The notes: generated by a model not told the origin, from the sequence alone. Positions 1 to 9,042 are shown, counted from the first letter of the stretch. The stretch is 64,000 nt of DNA from an uncultured bacterium (GCA_903828245.1 CAIKLP010000081.1:31189-95188), one strand, 5' to 3'. A program made the numbers and translations.

Positions 1-265
1 AAGAGTTACTTTCGAACATGTATTCCGATTTTGTGTAACCAATTTTTTTGATTACTTCTCTTGCAATAGATTGCACATCTAAATAGGCTTTAGATTTAAC
101 CTCGCCAGCTAATACCACTTGACCAGTAGTTACTAAAGTTTCGCATGCTACTTTAGAAGTAGGGTCGAAAGCTAAAAAATTGTCGATGAGTGCATCTGAA
201 ATTTGATCTGCAACCTTGTCTGGGTGCCCTTCAGAAACCGATTCTGATGTAAATAAATAAGACAT
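1..265 (-). CDS. metK: S-adenosylmethionine synthetase, N-terminal part (cut by window edge)
   Basis: The minus strand starts with ATG at 265 and reads 88 codons to the window edge. The N-terminus contains [19 protein letters not shown], the hallmark ATP/methionine-binding start of MetK, followed by the family's [16 protein letters not shown] segment. The enzyme makes S-adenosylmethionine from ATP and methionine in the cytoplasm. The rest of the gene lies outside the window. It is divergent from the sulfatase-fold gene at 462, and its leader carries a SAM-II-like riboswitch, which fits feedback control by its product. Confidence 0.96.
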   Translation of the reverse strand, partial: MSYLFTSESVSEGHPDKVADQISDALIDNFLAFDPTSKVACETLVTTGQVVLAGEVKSKAYLDVQSIAREVIKKIGYTKSEYMFESNS

Positions 266-319
266 AGTTTTATAAATAAGTTTTAAAAAAAATATCGAAA
301 AGATAGAAATGGGTAAAAG

Positions 320-374
320 ATCTGTTTTTAGCAATTTTTTTACGTGGTTGCAATCAAGGCAAATTTTCCACTTT
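320..374 (-). promoter_or_regulatory. SAM-II-like riboswitch in the metK leader
   Basis: Read on the minus strand, the leader has P1 as GTGG (371-368) paired with CCAC (347-344). The loop of P1 contains TTGCAA (353-348), whose GCAA can pair with TTGC at 334-331 to form the pseudoknot. Immediately after comes the conserved GCTAAAAA stretch (about 332-325). This order matches the SAM-II consensus I remember: P1, loop with TTGCAA, P1', then GCTAAAAA. The position about 60 nt before metK is the classic one for the class. Pairing was checked by eye only; the second pseudoknot segment is weak. Confidence 0.75.
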
Positions 375-382
375 TCGTAGCA

Positions 383-414
383 CAAAAATAGAATAAATTT
401 TAATATTCATTCAA
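383..414 (-). promoter_or_regulatory. Bacteroidota-type promoter for metK
   Basis: On the minus strand TTG (414-412) is followed after 21 nt by TATTTTTG (390-383), matching the TTG...TAnnTTTG promoter known in this phylum. Transcription would start near 376, just upstream of the riboswitch P1 stem, giving a leader of about 110 nt. Confidence 0.65.
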
Positions 415-461
415 TATTCAAGAAAATTCAGATAATATTGTATCCTATTAATAATAGCTCA

Positions 462-2369
462 ATGACCTATCGTTTTCATTCCATTCGTCAGATATGTAAA
501 CAATTACTATTAGTTACCATGCTATATAGTGTTTGTAGGCTGTTATTCTTCGTTTTTAATTTTAGCAGCTTTAGTCAAACTGGAACCGAACAAATACTTG
601 TAGCATTTTTGCATGGCATTCGATTTGATTTATCTGCCATTCTATACAGCAACATCCCCTTTATGTTGTTTGCTATATATGCCGATTTTAAGCCAGATAG
701 AAGACCATCATTTTCAGTTGCAAAAATTTTATTTATTGTAATAAATGCGCTGGCTATTTTTAGCAATATAATCGATGTAAAATTTTATGAATTTCAAAAA
801 AAACGAACCACATTCGAATTATTCTCTGGCGAAAATAATATTATAAAATTAATACCTTCTTATATCAGTAGTTATTGGTATCTTATTTTAATCGCCGGGG
901 TTTTAATTTATTTTTTAATAAAAGGATACGATACAATAAATGCAAATGCACAAAACGAAAAAAAGAAATTTTATATTTTAAAAGCAATCGCTTCTTTTAT
1001 TTTTTTAGGCATTGCCATTATTGGTATGCGCGGAGGCCTTCAAACCAAGCCGCTGCAAATGATTGCCGCATCTTACTACGGTAACCCTAACAACGCATCT
1101 TTGGTATTAAACACGCCATTTACCATTTTCCAAAGCATCAACAAAAAACCGTTAAATCGAAAAAAATATTTTTCGGAAACACAAGCAAATAAAATTTTTA
1201 ATACACAAAGAGATTATACTAGCAAATTTGTTTTCGATAAAAAAAATGTAGTTGTAATTATATTAGAAAGTTTCTCTAACGAATACATTGGAACAATGAG
1301 TCATCAGAAAACTTGCGCTCCATTTTTAGACAGTCTAATAACAGAAAGCTATTTATTGGAACATGCTTTTGCGAACGGCAAAAAATCGAACGAAGCCATG
1401 CCAAGTATTTTTGCTTCTTTGCCCTCTTTGTTAAACGAATCGTATATCAATACCGTTTATCAAAACAACGAATTAAGCAGCCTTCCTAATTTATTAAAAG
1501 AGAAAGGGTATTATACTGCATTTTACCATGGGGGCATTAATGGTTCTATGAATTTTGATGCTTTTGCTAAAAAAGCAGGCTTTGATAATTATTTTGGCAT
1601 GAACGAATACCCTACTATAGCCGATTATGATGGACATTGGGGCATTTATGACGAGCCTTATTTTGAATACGTATCGCATGAGCTGGGCTCTTTACCGAAA
1701 CCATTTATGGCCGGAATATTTTCTTTGTCCTCTCATCCACCATACGATTTACCAGAAACTCGTAAAAATGATTTTGCAGAGATGGCAACCGCGAAGCAAA
1801 AGAGCTTTAGGTATACCGATTTGGCTTTGAAGAAATTTTTTGAATATGCAAAAACTAAAAACTGGTATACCAACACTTTATTTGTAATTGTACCCGACCA
1901 TACACCAGACGCCGACGCTATTGCTTATGATACTAAGGTTGCCTATTATCAAATCCCTATTATTTTATTCGACCCTTCGAGTAAAAATTTAATTGGCAAA
2001 TCACCACAAGTTGCTCAGCAAATAGATATCATGCCGACGGTATTAGATTACCTACATTTCGATCATCCATTTATGGCTTTTGGAGAAAGCGCCTTGCGAA
2101 AAAAACAATACCCATACGCCATAAACTATAGAGATGGAATCTATCAAACCATTGATTCTACTCATGTTATACAGTTTGCCGAAAATCAAACTTTGGCATT
2201 TTATAATTATCAAATAGATCCCTATTTAAAAAATAATTTGCGCAACAACACGGATGCGAAAGAAAATAAAATGAAAGAATTTACAGCGGCATATATACAA
2301 CAGTTCAATGACGCATTAATAGAAAACAAGTACCAAACAATTGAAGATAAAAATAGTATTCATCATTAA
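462..2369 (+). CDS. LTA synthase-like membrane sulfatase-fold protein
   Basis: A 635-residue protein if started at ATG 462; a TTG at 438 is in frame but less likely. The first ~210 residues form about five hydrophobic helices. The C-terminal half is an alkaline-phosphatase/sulfatase fold with the metal-site stretch VVVIILESFSNEYIG, the nucleophile-region NGKKSNEAMPSIFASLPSL, and the late motifs SLSSHPPYDLP and IVPDHTPDAD. This architecture belongs to lipoteichoic-acid-synthase-like enzymes (phosphoglycerol or phosphoethanolamine transferases). Gram-negative members probably decorate envelope lipids or glycans; the exact substrate is unknown. The 3' end overlaps the lipid kinase gene by 29 bp, suggesting translational coupling and a shared lipid-related role. 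Confidence 0.85.
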   Translation: MTYRFHSIRQICKQLLLVTMLYSVCRLLFFVFNFSSFSQTGTEQILVAFLHGIRFDLSAILYSNIPFMLFAIYADFKPDRRPSFSVAKILFIVINALAIFSNIIDVKFYEFQKKRTTFELFSGENNIIKLIPSYISSYWYLILIAGVLIYFLIKGYDTINANAQNEKKKFYILKAIASFIFLGIAIIGMRGGLQTKPLQMIAASYYGNPNNASLVLNTPFTIFQSINKKPLNRKKYFSETQANKIFNTQRDYTSKFVFDKKNVVVIILESFSNEYIGTMSHQKTCAPFLDSLITESYLLEHAFANGKKSNEAMPSIFASLPSLLNESYINTVYQNNELSSLPNLLKEKGYYTAFYHGGINGSMNFDAFAKKAGFDNYFGMNEYPTIADYDGHWGIYDEPYFEYVSHELGSLPKPFMAGIFSLSSHPPYDLPETRKNDFAEMATAKQKSFRYTDLALKKFFEYAKTKNWYTNTLFVIVPDHTPDADAIAYDTKVAYYQIPIILFDPSSKNLIGKSPQVAQQIDIMPTVLDYLHFDHPFMAFGESALRKKQYPYAINYRDGIYQTIDSTHVIQFAENQTLAFYNYQIDPYLKNNLRNNTDAKENKMKEFTAAYIQQFNDALIENKYQTIEDKNSIHH

Positions 2370-3213
2370 TCCAATTGCAGGAGGAAAAAACAAAAACCAT
2401 TTCTCTAAAGTAATTGCCAGTCATTTAAACACATCAAAATTTGAATATGAACTTATTCAAACCGAAAGTGAAAAACACGCCTACGAATTAACCAAAGCAG
2501 CAATATCAAATGGCGCTGAGATAGTTGTTGCTGTTGGAGGAGATGGCACCATCAACGAAATTGCATCGGCATTAATAGGTAGTGCATGTACCTTAGCCAT
2601 TATACCTTATGGTTCTGGTAATGGTTTGGCAAGGTCTTTAAAAATCCCAATGAACACCATTCAAGCTGTTAAATTAATTAATCAATATAAAACAGCTAAG
2701 ATTGATGCCGCAAAATTGAATGAACATTATTTTTTCAATATGTCGGGAATGGGATTTGATGCGCACATTAGTCATATTTTTGCAAAGGATAAAAACAGAG
2801 GTTTGCTAGGTTACGTTAAAGCTACTTTTAGTGAATTAAAAAATTACCGCAGTAAAAATTACGAAATTATTATTGACGGCAAAACATTAAAAGAAGATGC
2901 TTTTATTTTAAGTGTGGCCAATTCTAGCCAATACGGAAACGAAGCCCACATAGCACCTAGGGCTGAATTACAAGACGGTTTATTAGATTTAGTAATTGTA
3001 AAACCATTCCCATTATACTTAATGCCAATGTTGGCTTTACGGATGTTTTTAAAGACGGCCGATCAATCAAAATACTTCATTAGTTTACAAGGAAAATCGA
3101 TATTAATTAATCGTAACAACAATGTAATTCATTTAGATGGCGAGCCCAAATTGGTAAACGAAAATATTCAAATTCAAATTTTAGCTAATGCTATAAATGT
3201 AATTGTTCCATAA
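2341..3213 (+). CDS. Diacylglycerol/lipid kinase (DagK/YegS family)
   Basis: A 290-residue protein starting at TTG 2341; this is the only start that keeps the N-terminal FIINPIAGGKNKNHF strand. The nucleotide-binding motif VAVGGDGTINEIASAL and the GSGNGLAR motif are intact, and the C-terminal half has the beta-sandwich LDGEP signature of the DAGK catalytic superfamily. It should phosphorylate diacylglycerol or a related lipid at the inner membrane. Because LTA-synthase-type enzymes release diacylglycerol when they use phosphatidylglycerol, recycling by this kinase is a reasonable inference from the overlap with the upstream gene. Confidence 0.9.
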   Translation: MKIKIVFIINPIAGGKNKNHFSKVIASHLNTSKFEYELIQTESEKHAYELTKAAISNGAEIVVAVGGDGTINEIASALIGSACTLAIIPYGSGNGLARSLKIPMNTIQAVKLINQYKTAKIDAAKLNEHYFFNMSGMGFDAHISHIFAKDKNRGLLGYVKATFSELKNYRSKNYEIIIDGKTLKEDAFILSVANSSQYGNEAHIAPRAELQDGLLDLVIVKPFPLYLMPMLALRMFLKTADQSKYFISLQGKSILINRNNNVIHLDGEPKLVNENIQIQILANAINVIVP

Positions 3214-3243
3214 CATGTCAAAAAAAATAGTAGTGGCGGCATT

Positions 3244-3555
3244 ATGTATTCTACCAATCCAGATTTCGAATTTCCACCAGCATCGGAAGAAAAAAGTAGT
3301 ACACCTGCCAATAACCAACAAGATTTGCGCGTGCAATTAGATAAAAAGCAAAGAGCGGGTAAGGCTGTTACTTTAATAACAGGTTTTGTTGGCTTAGGCT
3401 CCGACCTACTCGATTTGGGTAAAAAACTAAAATCGAAATGTGGCGTAGGTGGTACGGTAAAAGATGGCGAAATTATCATACAAGGAGATTTCAGAGAAAA
3501 AATCATTCAAATACTGCAAGCAGAAGGCTATAAAGTAAAAAGAATTGGCGGATAA
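3244..3555 (+). CDS. SUI1/YciH-like translation factor, start uncertain
   Basis: A 103-residue protein ending with the SUI1 fold: KAVTLITGFVGLG, then CGVGGTVKDGEIIIQGD and a terminal KIIQILQAEGYKVKRIGG. It is the bacterial relative of eukaryotic eIF1. Family members in this phylum usually begin MxKKNSSGGIxYSTNPDF. Here the corresponding upstream ATG at 3215 is one base out of frame because the following A-run (3220-3227) has eight A rather than nine. As read, translation must begin at ATG 3244, dropping about 10 conserved residues. This may be a sequence error or a real indel. Confidence 0.82.
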   Translation: MYSTNPDFEFPPASEEKSSTPANNQQDLRVQLDKKQRAGKAVTLITGFVGLGSDLLDLGKKLKSKCGVGGTVKDGEIIIQGDFREKIIQILQAEGYKVKRIGG

Positions 3556-3575
3556 ACATTGTTTTTAGTAATTTG
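3545..3575 (+). promoter_or_regulatory. Probable pckA promoter
   Basis: TTG at 3545-3547 is followed after 20 nt by GTAATTTG (3568-3575), a near match to the TTG...TAnnTTTG promoter. It overlaps the end of the SUI1 gene and lies about 45 bp upstream of the pckA start. Confidence 0.4.
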
Positions 3576-3619
3576 CGCCACCTATTTATGTATCTATTAA
3601 CATCGAAAAACAGCATTAA

Positions 3620-5230
3620 ATGAATAATGAATTTGGATTGAGAGCAAGCAATGCAAGTGTTGCTACTTTAGGGTTAGCAAATGTTGCGGCAGCTTATTGG
3701 AATATGACACCCGCAGAATTAGTGGAAGAAGCAATTGTTAGAGGCGAGGGCAGACTAGTTGATTCTGGCGCATTGGCTGCAGACACTGGCGAGTTCACCG
3801 GAAGATCACCTAAAGATAGATTTATTGTTAAAGACGCCATTACCGAAAATGCAGTTTGGTGGGGAGATGTAAACATTCCATTTGATAGCCAAAAATTTGA
3901 TTTATTATACCATAGAGTTTGCGCCTATTTAGCGGGCAAAGAAATTTTTGTAAGAGATGCTTATGCTTGTGCGGATCCAGAATACCGCACCAATATTCGT
4001 GTAGTTACCGAGCAAGCGTATCATAATATTTTTGCAAACAATTTATTTTTGCGTCCAAGCAAAGAAGAAGTATTAAACTTCTCGCCAGAATGGACCATCG
4101 TTAACGCCCCTGGTTTTAAAGCCGATCCAGCCATTGATGGAACACGCCAACACAATTTCGCTATTTTAAATTTTACCAAAAAAATTATTTTAATTGGCGG
4201 AACAGGTTATACAGGTGAAATTAAAAAAGGAATTTTCGGTGTATTAAATTTTGTTTTACCACATGATAAAAATGTGTTGTCGATGCATTGTTCGGCAAAC
4301 ATTGGCAAAGATGGCGACACAGCTATTTTCTTTGGTTTATCGGGTACAGGTAAAACCACTTTATCTGCCGATCCAAACAGAGGCTTAATTGGTGACGATG
4401 AACACGGATGGGCAACAGATACCGTATTTAATTTAGAAGGCGGTTGTTATGCAAAATGCGTAGACTTAACCAAAGAAAAAGAACCAGAAATTTGGGGGGC
4501 TATTAAATTCGGCGCTTTACTAGAAAATATTGTTTGTTACGAGGAAACCAGCACCGTAGATTTTTCAAATATTGCTAAAACAGAAAACACCCGAGTTGCT
4601 TATCCAATCCATCACATAGCCAATGCGGTAGAACCTTCTATAGCAAGTAATCCTAAAAATATTTTCTTTTTAACTTGTGATGCATATGGCGTTTTGCCAC
4701 CCATTTCAAAATTAGATGCAGGCCAAGCGATGTATCATTTTATTTCTGGTTATACTGCAAAAGTAGCTGGAACAGAAGCAGGAGTTACCGAACCACAAAC
4801 TACTTTCTCTGCTTGTTTTGGAAAAGTATTTTTACCATTACATCCGGCAAAATATGCAGAAATGTTGGGTAAGAAAATGAAAGAACACCAAGTAAATGTT
4901 TGGTTAGTGAATACCGGTTGGACCGGAGGTGCTTATGGCACCGGCTCAAGAATGAAATTAAGTTATACGCGCGCCATGATTACTGCAGCATTGAACGGAG
5001 CACTTGCTGGTGTTGAGTTTGAGCAGCATCCAGTTTTTGGATTGCAAATGCCTACTACCTGTCCAAATGTGCCTTCAGAAATTTTAAATCCAAGAAATAC
5101 TTGGAGCAACGCAGCAGAGTACGATCAAAAAGCGAATGAATTAGCCCAAAAATTTATCAAGAATTTCGAACAATATGCCGATGGTGTTTCTGCCGAAATA
5201 GTAGCAGCAGCACCGGTCGCAAAATCATAA
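3620..5230 (+). CDS. pckA: Phosphoenolpyruvate carboxykinase (ATP)
   Basis: A 536-residue protein, normal for the ATP-dependent family. It carries the substrate-site GEFTGRSPKDRFIV near residue 55, the P-loop GLSGTGKTTLS near residue 240, the metal/ATP motif IGDDEHGW, and the late GGAYGTGSRMKLSYTRAM segment. It converts oxaloacetate and ATP to phosphoenolpyruvate and CO2 in the cytoplasm (gluconeogenesis, or the reverse direction during fermentation). It has its own upstream promoter-like sequence and is followed 23 bp later by a DUF3127 gene. Confidence 0.98.
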   Translation: MNNEFGLRASNASVATLGLANVAAAYWNMTPAELVEEAIVRGEGRLVDSGALAADTGEFTGRSPKDRFIVKDAITENAVWWGDVNIPFDSQKFDLLYHRVCAYLAGKEIFVRDAYACADPEYRTNIRVVTEQAYHNIFANNLFLRPSKEEVLNFSPEWTIVNAPGFKADPAIDGTRQHNFAILNFTKKIILIGGTGYTGEIKKGIFGVLNFVLPHDKNVLSMHCSANIGKDGDTAIFFGLSGTGKTTLSADPNRGLIGDDEHGWATDTVFNLEGGCYAKCVDLTKEKEPEIWGAIKFGALLENIVCYEETSTVDFSNIAKTENTRVAYPIHHIANAVEPSIASNPKNIFFLTCDAYGVLPPISKLDAGQAMYHFISGYTAKVAGTEAGVTEPQTTFSACFGKVFLPLHPAKYAEMLGKKMKEHQVNVWLVNTGWTGGAYGTGSRMKLSYTRAMITAALNGALAGVEFEQHPVFGLQMPTTCPNVPSEILNPRNTWSNAAEYDQKANELAQKFIKNFEQYADGVSAEIVAAAPVAKS

Positions 5231-5253
5231 AAAATAATTAAAAAATAAAAAAG

Positions 5254-5637
5254 ATGGCTTTAGAAACACAAGGAAAATTACATGAGATTTTTGATCCGCA
5301 ACAAATCACTGAGCGATTCAAAAAAAGAGAGTTTGTAGTGGAAATAGATGACAATGGATATTTGCAGCATGTAAAATTTCAATTGAATCAAGATAAATGC
5401 AGTTTAGTAGATGCTTATCAAATTGGAGACCAAATTAAAGTCTCTTTTAATTTAACAGGCCGTCAATTTACCCGCAAAACGGGAGAGTTAGATTATATCA
5501 CCAATGTGGTGGCTTGGAGATTAGAGCGCGTAGGTGCAGGAGCTGGATCAAATCAAGCATCGGCTCCAATGCCAACAGAACCACCCGCTTTTAGTATTGG
5601 CAGCGCAGAAGGAGCAGACGATTCGCTTCCTTTTTAA
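5254..5637 (+). CDS. DUF3127 domain protein
   Basis: A 127-residue cytoplasmic protein. Residues 1-95 match the DUF3127 pattern I recognise: an N-terminal GKLHEIFDPQQITERFKKRE, then alternating beta strands with SFNLTGRQFTRKTG and ITNVVAWRLERV. This suggests an OB-like nucleic-acid-binding fold. The C-terminal tail is low-complexity and acidic, ending in DDSLPF, as in single-stranded-DNA-binding proteins. That SSB-like tail supports, but does not prove, a role in DNA metabolism. It lies 23 bp after pckA and may share its transcript. Confidence 0.8.
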   Translation: MALETQGKLHEIFDPQQITERFKKREFVVEIDDNGYLQHVKFQLNQDKCSLVDAYQIGDQIKVSFNLTGRQFTRKTGELDYITNVVAWRLERVGAGAGSNQASAPMPTEPPAFSIGSAEGADDSLPF

Positions 5638-5752
5638 AAAGGAATTTTAGGCTTAAATTACTGAATATCATTTACTTAACTTTAAACATATAATTTTAAG
5701 TTAATTTTACATTAATAAATGATTTCAAAATTTTTTTATCCCTAAAATATTC

Positions 5753-5760
5753 TATTTTTG
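5753..5760 (+). promoter_or_regulatory. -7 box upstream of exbB cluster
   Basis: TATTTTTG at 5753-5760 matches the TAnnTTTG box exactly. No clear TTG sits at the expected upstream distance. It would give a leader of about 75 nt before the ExbB-like gene. The 203-bp gap from 5638 is otherwise AT-rich with no other feature seen. Confidence 0.5.
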
Positions 5761-5840
5761 TGTGCCTTTAATACGTTTCAGGCAATTTTTATCTAAACAG
5801 TATCGTTAAATCTTAAAAATAAAAACTAATTAATAAAACA

Positions 5841-6683
5841 ATGGCAAACGAAGCAAAAGTAGCTGCTGCTGCAAAAGTTGAAAAAGGGAATGGATTGAGT
5901 ACTTTTTTCGCATCATTTACTATTCCACTATGTTTATTGGTGGGTATCTTAATTTTCACATTTGTGATGGGTGCGCCTTCAAACTTTGAAGGAAATGATC
6001 CAGCGAATCACCCAGTTCAAGAAGGTGCAGGACACGTATTAGGTTTGATCCACAAAGGTGGTTATATCGTACCTATTTTATTGTCATTGGTTTTAATGAA
6101 CATTACATTTTCTATTGAGCGTTACTTAACAATTGGTAAAGCACAAGGAAAAGGAAATGCAGAAGCATTTGTTAGAAAAATCAGAGCAAAATTAGATCAA
6201 AATGATGTAGAAGGTGCAATTAAAGAGTGTGATGAACAAAGAGGTTCTGTTGCCAATGTTATGCGTTCTACGCTTTTAAAATACAAAGAAATGCAAGGCT
6301 TAACTACTATGCCTGTAGATCAAAGAATCAATTCTATTCAAAAAGAAATTGAAGAGTCGGTAACTTTAGAATTACCAGGTTTAGAGAAAAACTTAGTGGT
6401 AATTGCTACCATGGCTTCGGTTTCTACCTTGATCGCGTTATTAGGAACAGTATTGGGTATGATTAAAGCGTTCTCTGCATTAGCAACCGCTGGTTCTCCA
6501 GATTCAGTAGCATTAGCAACTGGTATTTCTGAGGCCTTAATTAATACAGCTTTAGGTATTGGTAACTCTGCTATTGCAACAATCATGTACAATGTATTTA
6601 CGAGTAAAATCGATGCAATCACTTATGCTATCGACGAAGCGGGTTACAGTATTGTACAAACATTTGCTGCTAAAAACAGATAA
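5841..6683 (+). CDS. exbB: ExbB/TolQ-type proton channel
   Basis: A 280-residue inner-membrane protein of the MotA/TolQ/ExbB family, with hydrophobic segments near residues 20-42, 75-95, 180-205 and 215-240. The conserved ExbB block (LVVIATMASVSTLIALLGTV, then ISEALINTALGIGNSAIATI) is present. It forms the proton channel that drives TonB at the cost of the proton-motive force. It heads a cluster with two ExbD genes and tonB. The extra N-terminal helix is common in ExbB proteins of Bacteroidota. Confidence 0.93.
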   Translation: MANEAKVAAAAKVEKGNGLSTFFASFTIPLCLLVGILIFTFVMGAPSNFEGNDPANHPVQEGAGHVLGLIHKGGYIVPILLSLVLMNITFSIERYLTIGKAQGKGNAEAFVRKIRAKLDQNDVEGAIKECDEQRGSVANVMRSTLLKYKEMQGLTTMPVDQRINSIQKEIEESVTLELPGLEKNLVVIATMASVSTLIALLGTVLGMIKAFSALATAGSPDSVALATGISEALINTALGIGNSAIATIMYNVFTSKIDAITYAIDEAGYSIVQTFAAKNR

Positions 6684-6723
6684 TAATTACCCAGAATAAT
6701 TTTAACAATAAATAAAATATACA

Positions 6724-7323
6724 ATGTCAAAAGTAAAGGTTCCTCGTAAGAGTACAGTAGTAGACATGACGGCAATGACCGACGTGGCATTCTTGCTGCT
6801 TACGTTCTTTATGTTGGCTACCAAGTTTAAACCTGATGAGCCTGTGACGGTGACCACACCTTCCTCGATCTCAGAAATAAAGTTACCAGAAACAGACATT
6901 TTATTATTAACAATAGACAAAGATTCGCGTGTGTTTTTTGCAATGGATGGGGAGTCGAACAGGTTATCATTGTTAGATAAAATGGCTGAGAAATATCAAC
7001 TTACTTTTAACGACAAACAGAAAAAAGAATTTTCTTTGTTGAGTTCATTCGGCGTGTCGGTTAAAAATTTAGGACAATATTTAGACCTAGATGCAGAAGG
7101 CAGAAAAAAATTCGCACAAACTGGAATTCCTTCGGATTCTACTAACAACGAATTAGCTGATTGGGTATTGCAAGCACGATTTACAAATAAGGCTTTAAGG
7201 GTTGCTGTTAAAGGTGATCAAAATGCAGGCTTTCCTGTAGTAAAGCAAGTGATCGCAACTTTGCAAGATAAAAAAGTAGACCGTTTCAACTTTATTACAA
7301 GCTTGGAAAAAGCTGAGAATTAA
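6724..7323 (+). CDS. exbD: ExbD-family biopolymer transporter, copy 1
   Basis: A 199-residue single-pass membrane protein. The N-terminus has VDMTAMTDVAFLLLTFFML, where the Asp in the helix is the proton-carrying residue of ExbD/TolR. The periplasmic part ends in the ExbD fold (ALRVAVKGDQNAGFPVVKQV). It works with the upstream ExbB and the downstream ExbD and TonB. A central insertion (about residues 85-140) makes it longer than the enterobacterial protein. Confidence 0.92.
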   Translation: MSKVKVPRKSTVVDMTAMTDVAFLLLTFFMLATKFKPDEPVTVTTPSSISEIKLPETDILLLTIDKDSRVFFAMDGESNRLSLLDKMAEKYQLTFNDKQKKEFSLLSSFGVSVKNLGQYLDLDAEGRKKFAQTGIPSDSTNNELADWVLQARFTNKALRVAVKGDQNAGFPVVKQVIATLQDKKVDRFNFITSLEKAEN

Positions 7324-7345
7324 TAATTCATAAAAAAAATTAGCG

Positions 7346-7981
7346 ATGTCAGAGATAGAAAGTGGCGGTGGCGGTGGAGCCCATAAAGGCAAAAAGAAAG
7401 GTAAAAAAATGTCGACAAGGGTGGATTTTACACCCATGGTTGACTTAGGTTTTTTATTGATCACTTTCTTTATGTTAACCACTTCCATGAATAAGCCGCA
7501 AACCATGGAAATCAATATGCCAGTTAAGGATAAAAACTTAACCGAAGATCAACAAACTAAAGTAAAAGCATCTCAAACTTTGACGGTGTTGCTTACTAAA
7601 GAAAATAAAGTTGTTTATTATTTTGTTGATGAAAAAACTGGTGAGCCAGGCCCTACAACGGTTACAGACTATGGTAAAGATGGCATCCGTAAAGTTTTAT
7701 TACAAGAAAACAAAATTAGAAATGCAAGCGTAGACTCTATTGGAATTTACAAAGGGCAATTACAAACCAATAAAATTACAGAAGAAGATTTCAGAGCAAA
7801 AGTATATGCCATTAAATCTTTTAAAGATGGTTTAATTGTAATTATTAAGGCAGACGATAATTCGAGATACGGAAATTTAGTTGACATCTTAGATGAAATG
7901 AATATCTGTAATATTGGTCGTTATGCAATTGTAGATATTACGCCAATTGATTTAGCGTTATTAACTAAAACCACATTATAA
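7346..7981 (+). CDS. exbD: ExbD-family biopolymer transporter, copy 2
   Basis: A 211-residue paralogue of the preceding gene, 22 bp downstream. A Gly-rich and Lys-rich leader (SGGGGGAHKGKKKGKK) precedes the transmembrane motif VDFTPMVDLGFLLITFFML with its conserved Asp. The periplasmic domain ends with LIVIIKADDNSRYGNLVDIL. Two dissimilar ExbDs per ExbB are usual in this phylum and suggest a heteromeric ExbD pair in the TonB motor. Confidence 0.92.
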   Translation: MSEIESGGGGGAHKGKKKGKKMSTRVDFTPMVDLGFLLITFFMLTTSMNKPQTMEINMPVKDKNLTEDQQTKVKASQTLTVLLTKENKVVYYFVDEKTGEPGPTTVTDYGKDGIRKVLLQENKIRNASVDSIGIYKGQLQTNKITEEDFRAKVYAIKSFKDGLIVIIKADDNSRYGNLVDILDEMNICNIGRYAIVDITPIDLALLTKTTL

Positions 7982-8002
7982 TTCTATAAAAGAAATTAGC
8001 AA

Positions 8003-8797
8003 ATGGCAGGTAAAATAGATTTATATGATGGCAAATGGATAGAGCTCGTATTCCGTGGTAGAAACCAGGAGTATGGTGCTTTTGAAATTCGTAAAAGCTA
8101 TCCAAAACATGCATTTTTAGGCATCGTTTTAGCAATAGTTGCTTTTACTTTGTCGGTAAGTGCACCATTAATTATTCGTTTAATATCGAATGCACTTCCA
8201 GACGAGAAAATAGTAAAGGTAGACCAAACCAATGTTTTAGAGGATGTGCCGCCGGTTGATAAAAACCAACCTACGCCACCACCTCCACCACCTCCACCTT
8301 TAAAGTCGACGATTAAATTTACCCCTCCGGTAATTAAACCCGATGATCAGGTGCCTGATGAACCACCTCCCATTCAAGAAGAATTAAAAAAGGTAGATGC
8401 AGGTTTAACAACTGTTCAAGGTGATCCAAACGCAGAAGTAGATTTAAGTGGTTTAGATGGAGATATTACTGGTGAAGAAGCACCATTTATTTCGGTTGAG
8501 CAAATGCCAGAATTTCCAGGAGGAGGCGAAGGCGCTTTAATCGCTTACATTGCAAAGAATACAAAATACCCAGCTATGGCTAGGGAAAATAATATTGAAG
8601 GAACTGTGTTTATCTCTTTCGTTGTAGAAAAAGATGGCAGCGTTTCTGATGTAAAAATATTAAGAGGTATTGGCGGAGGATGTGACGAAGAGGCTAAGCG
8701 TGTAATTAAAAACTTGCCAAACTTTGCACCTGGTAGACAAAACGGAAGACCAGTGCGTGTACAGTTTAACGTACCTGTGAAATTTAAATTGATGTAA
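8003..8797 (+). CDS. tonB: TonB-family energy transducer
   Basis: A 264-residue protein. Residues 1-35 are cytoplasmic (RGRNQEYGAFEIRKSYPKH, typical of Bacteroidota TonB), followed by a helix at about 37-62. A Pro-rich spacer contains PTPPPPPPPPLK (about residues 90-101) and more prolines to about 130. The TonB C-terminal domain spans about 175-264 with YPAMARENNIEGTVFISFVV. It transmits energy from ExbB/ExbD to outer-membrane TonB-dependent transporters. Confidence 0.94.
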   Translation: MAGKIDLYDGKWIELVFRGRNQEYGAFEIRKSYPKHAFLGIVLAIVAFTLSVSAPLIIRLISNALPDEKIVKVDQTNVLEDVPPVDKNQPTPPPPPPPPLKSTIKFTPPVIKPDDQVPDEPPPIQEELKKVDAGLTTVQGDPNAEVDLSGLDGDITGEEAPFISVEQMPEFPGGGEGALIAYIAKNTKYPAMARENNIEGTVFISFVVEKDGSVSDVKILRGIGGGCDEEAKRVIKNLPNFAPGRQNGRPVRVQFNVPVKFKLM

Positions 8798-8802
8798 TTA
8801 AA

Positions 8803-9042
8803 ATGAATAAACCAGCGGATCTATGGTCCATGCGAGATAAAGTGATTTTCGTATTTGGAATAATTATGTCGCTTGTTTATTTAGTAATCGGATTGAGTTT
8901 ACTCAGCATAGGAAATTTCTTAGCTGAATATGATAAAATAGTAAAGATTGGAATAGGCTGTATTTTTATAGCCTATTCTTTTTTTAGATTGTGGCGATCT
9001 TTAAACAATTGGAAAAACAGTAACAATGAAGACGAAGCATAA
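8803..9042 (+). CDS. Small two-helix membrane protein
   Basis: A 79-residue protein with two hydrophobic segments (about residues 13-37 and 46-62) and a charged C-terminus. It begins 5 bp after tonB and its end overlaps the PstS-like gene by 17 bp, so it is surely a translated member of the cluster. I do not recognise a named family. The position suggests an accessory to the Exb/TonB motor or to the following lipoprotein, which is inference only. Confidence 0.75.
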   Translation: MNKPADLWSMRDKVIFVFGIIMSLVYLVIGLSLLSIGNFLAEYDKIVKIGIGCIFIAYSFFRLWRSLNNWKNSNNEDEA

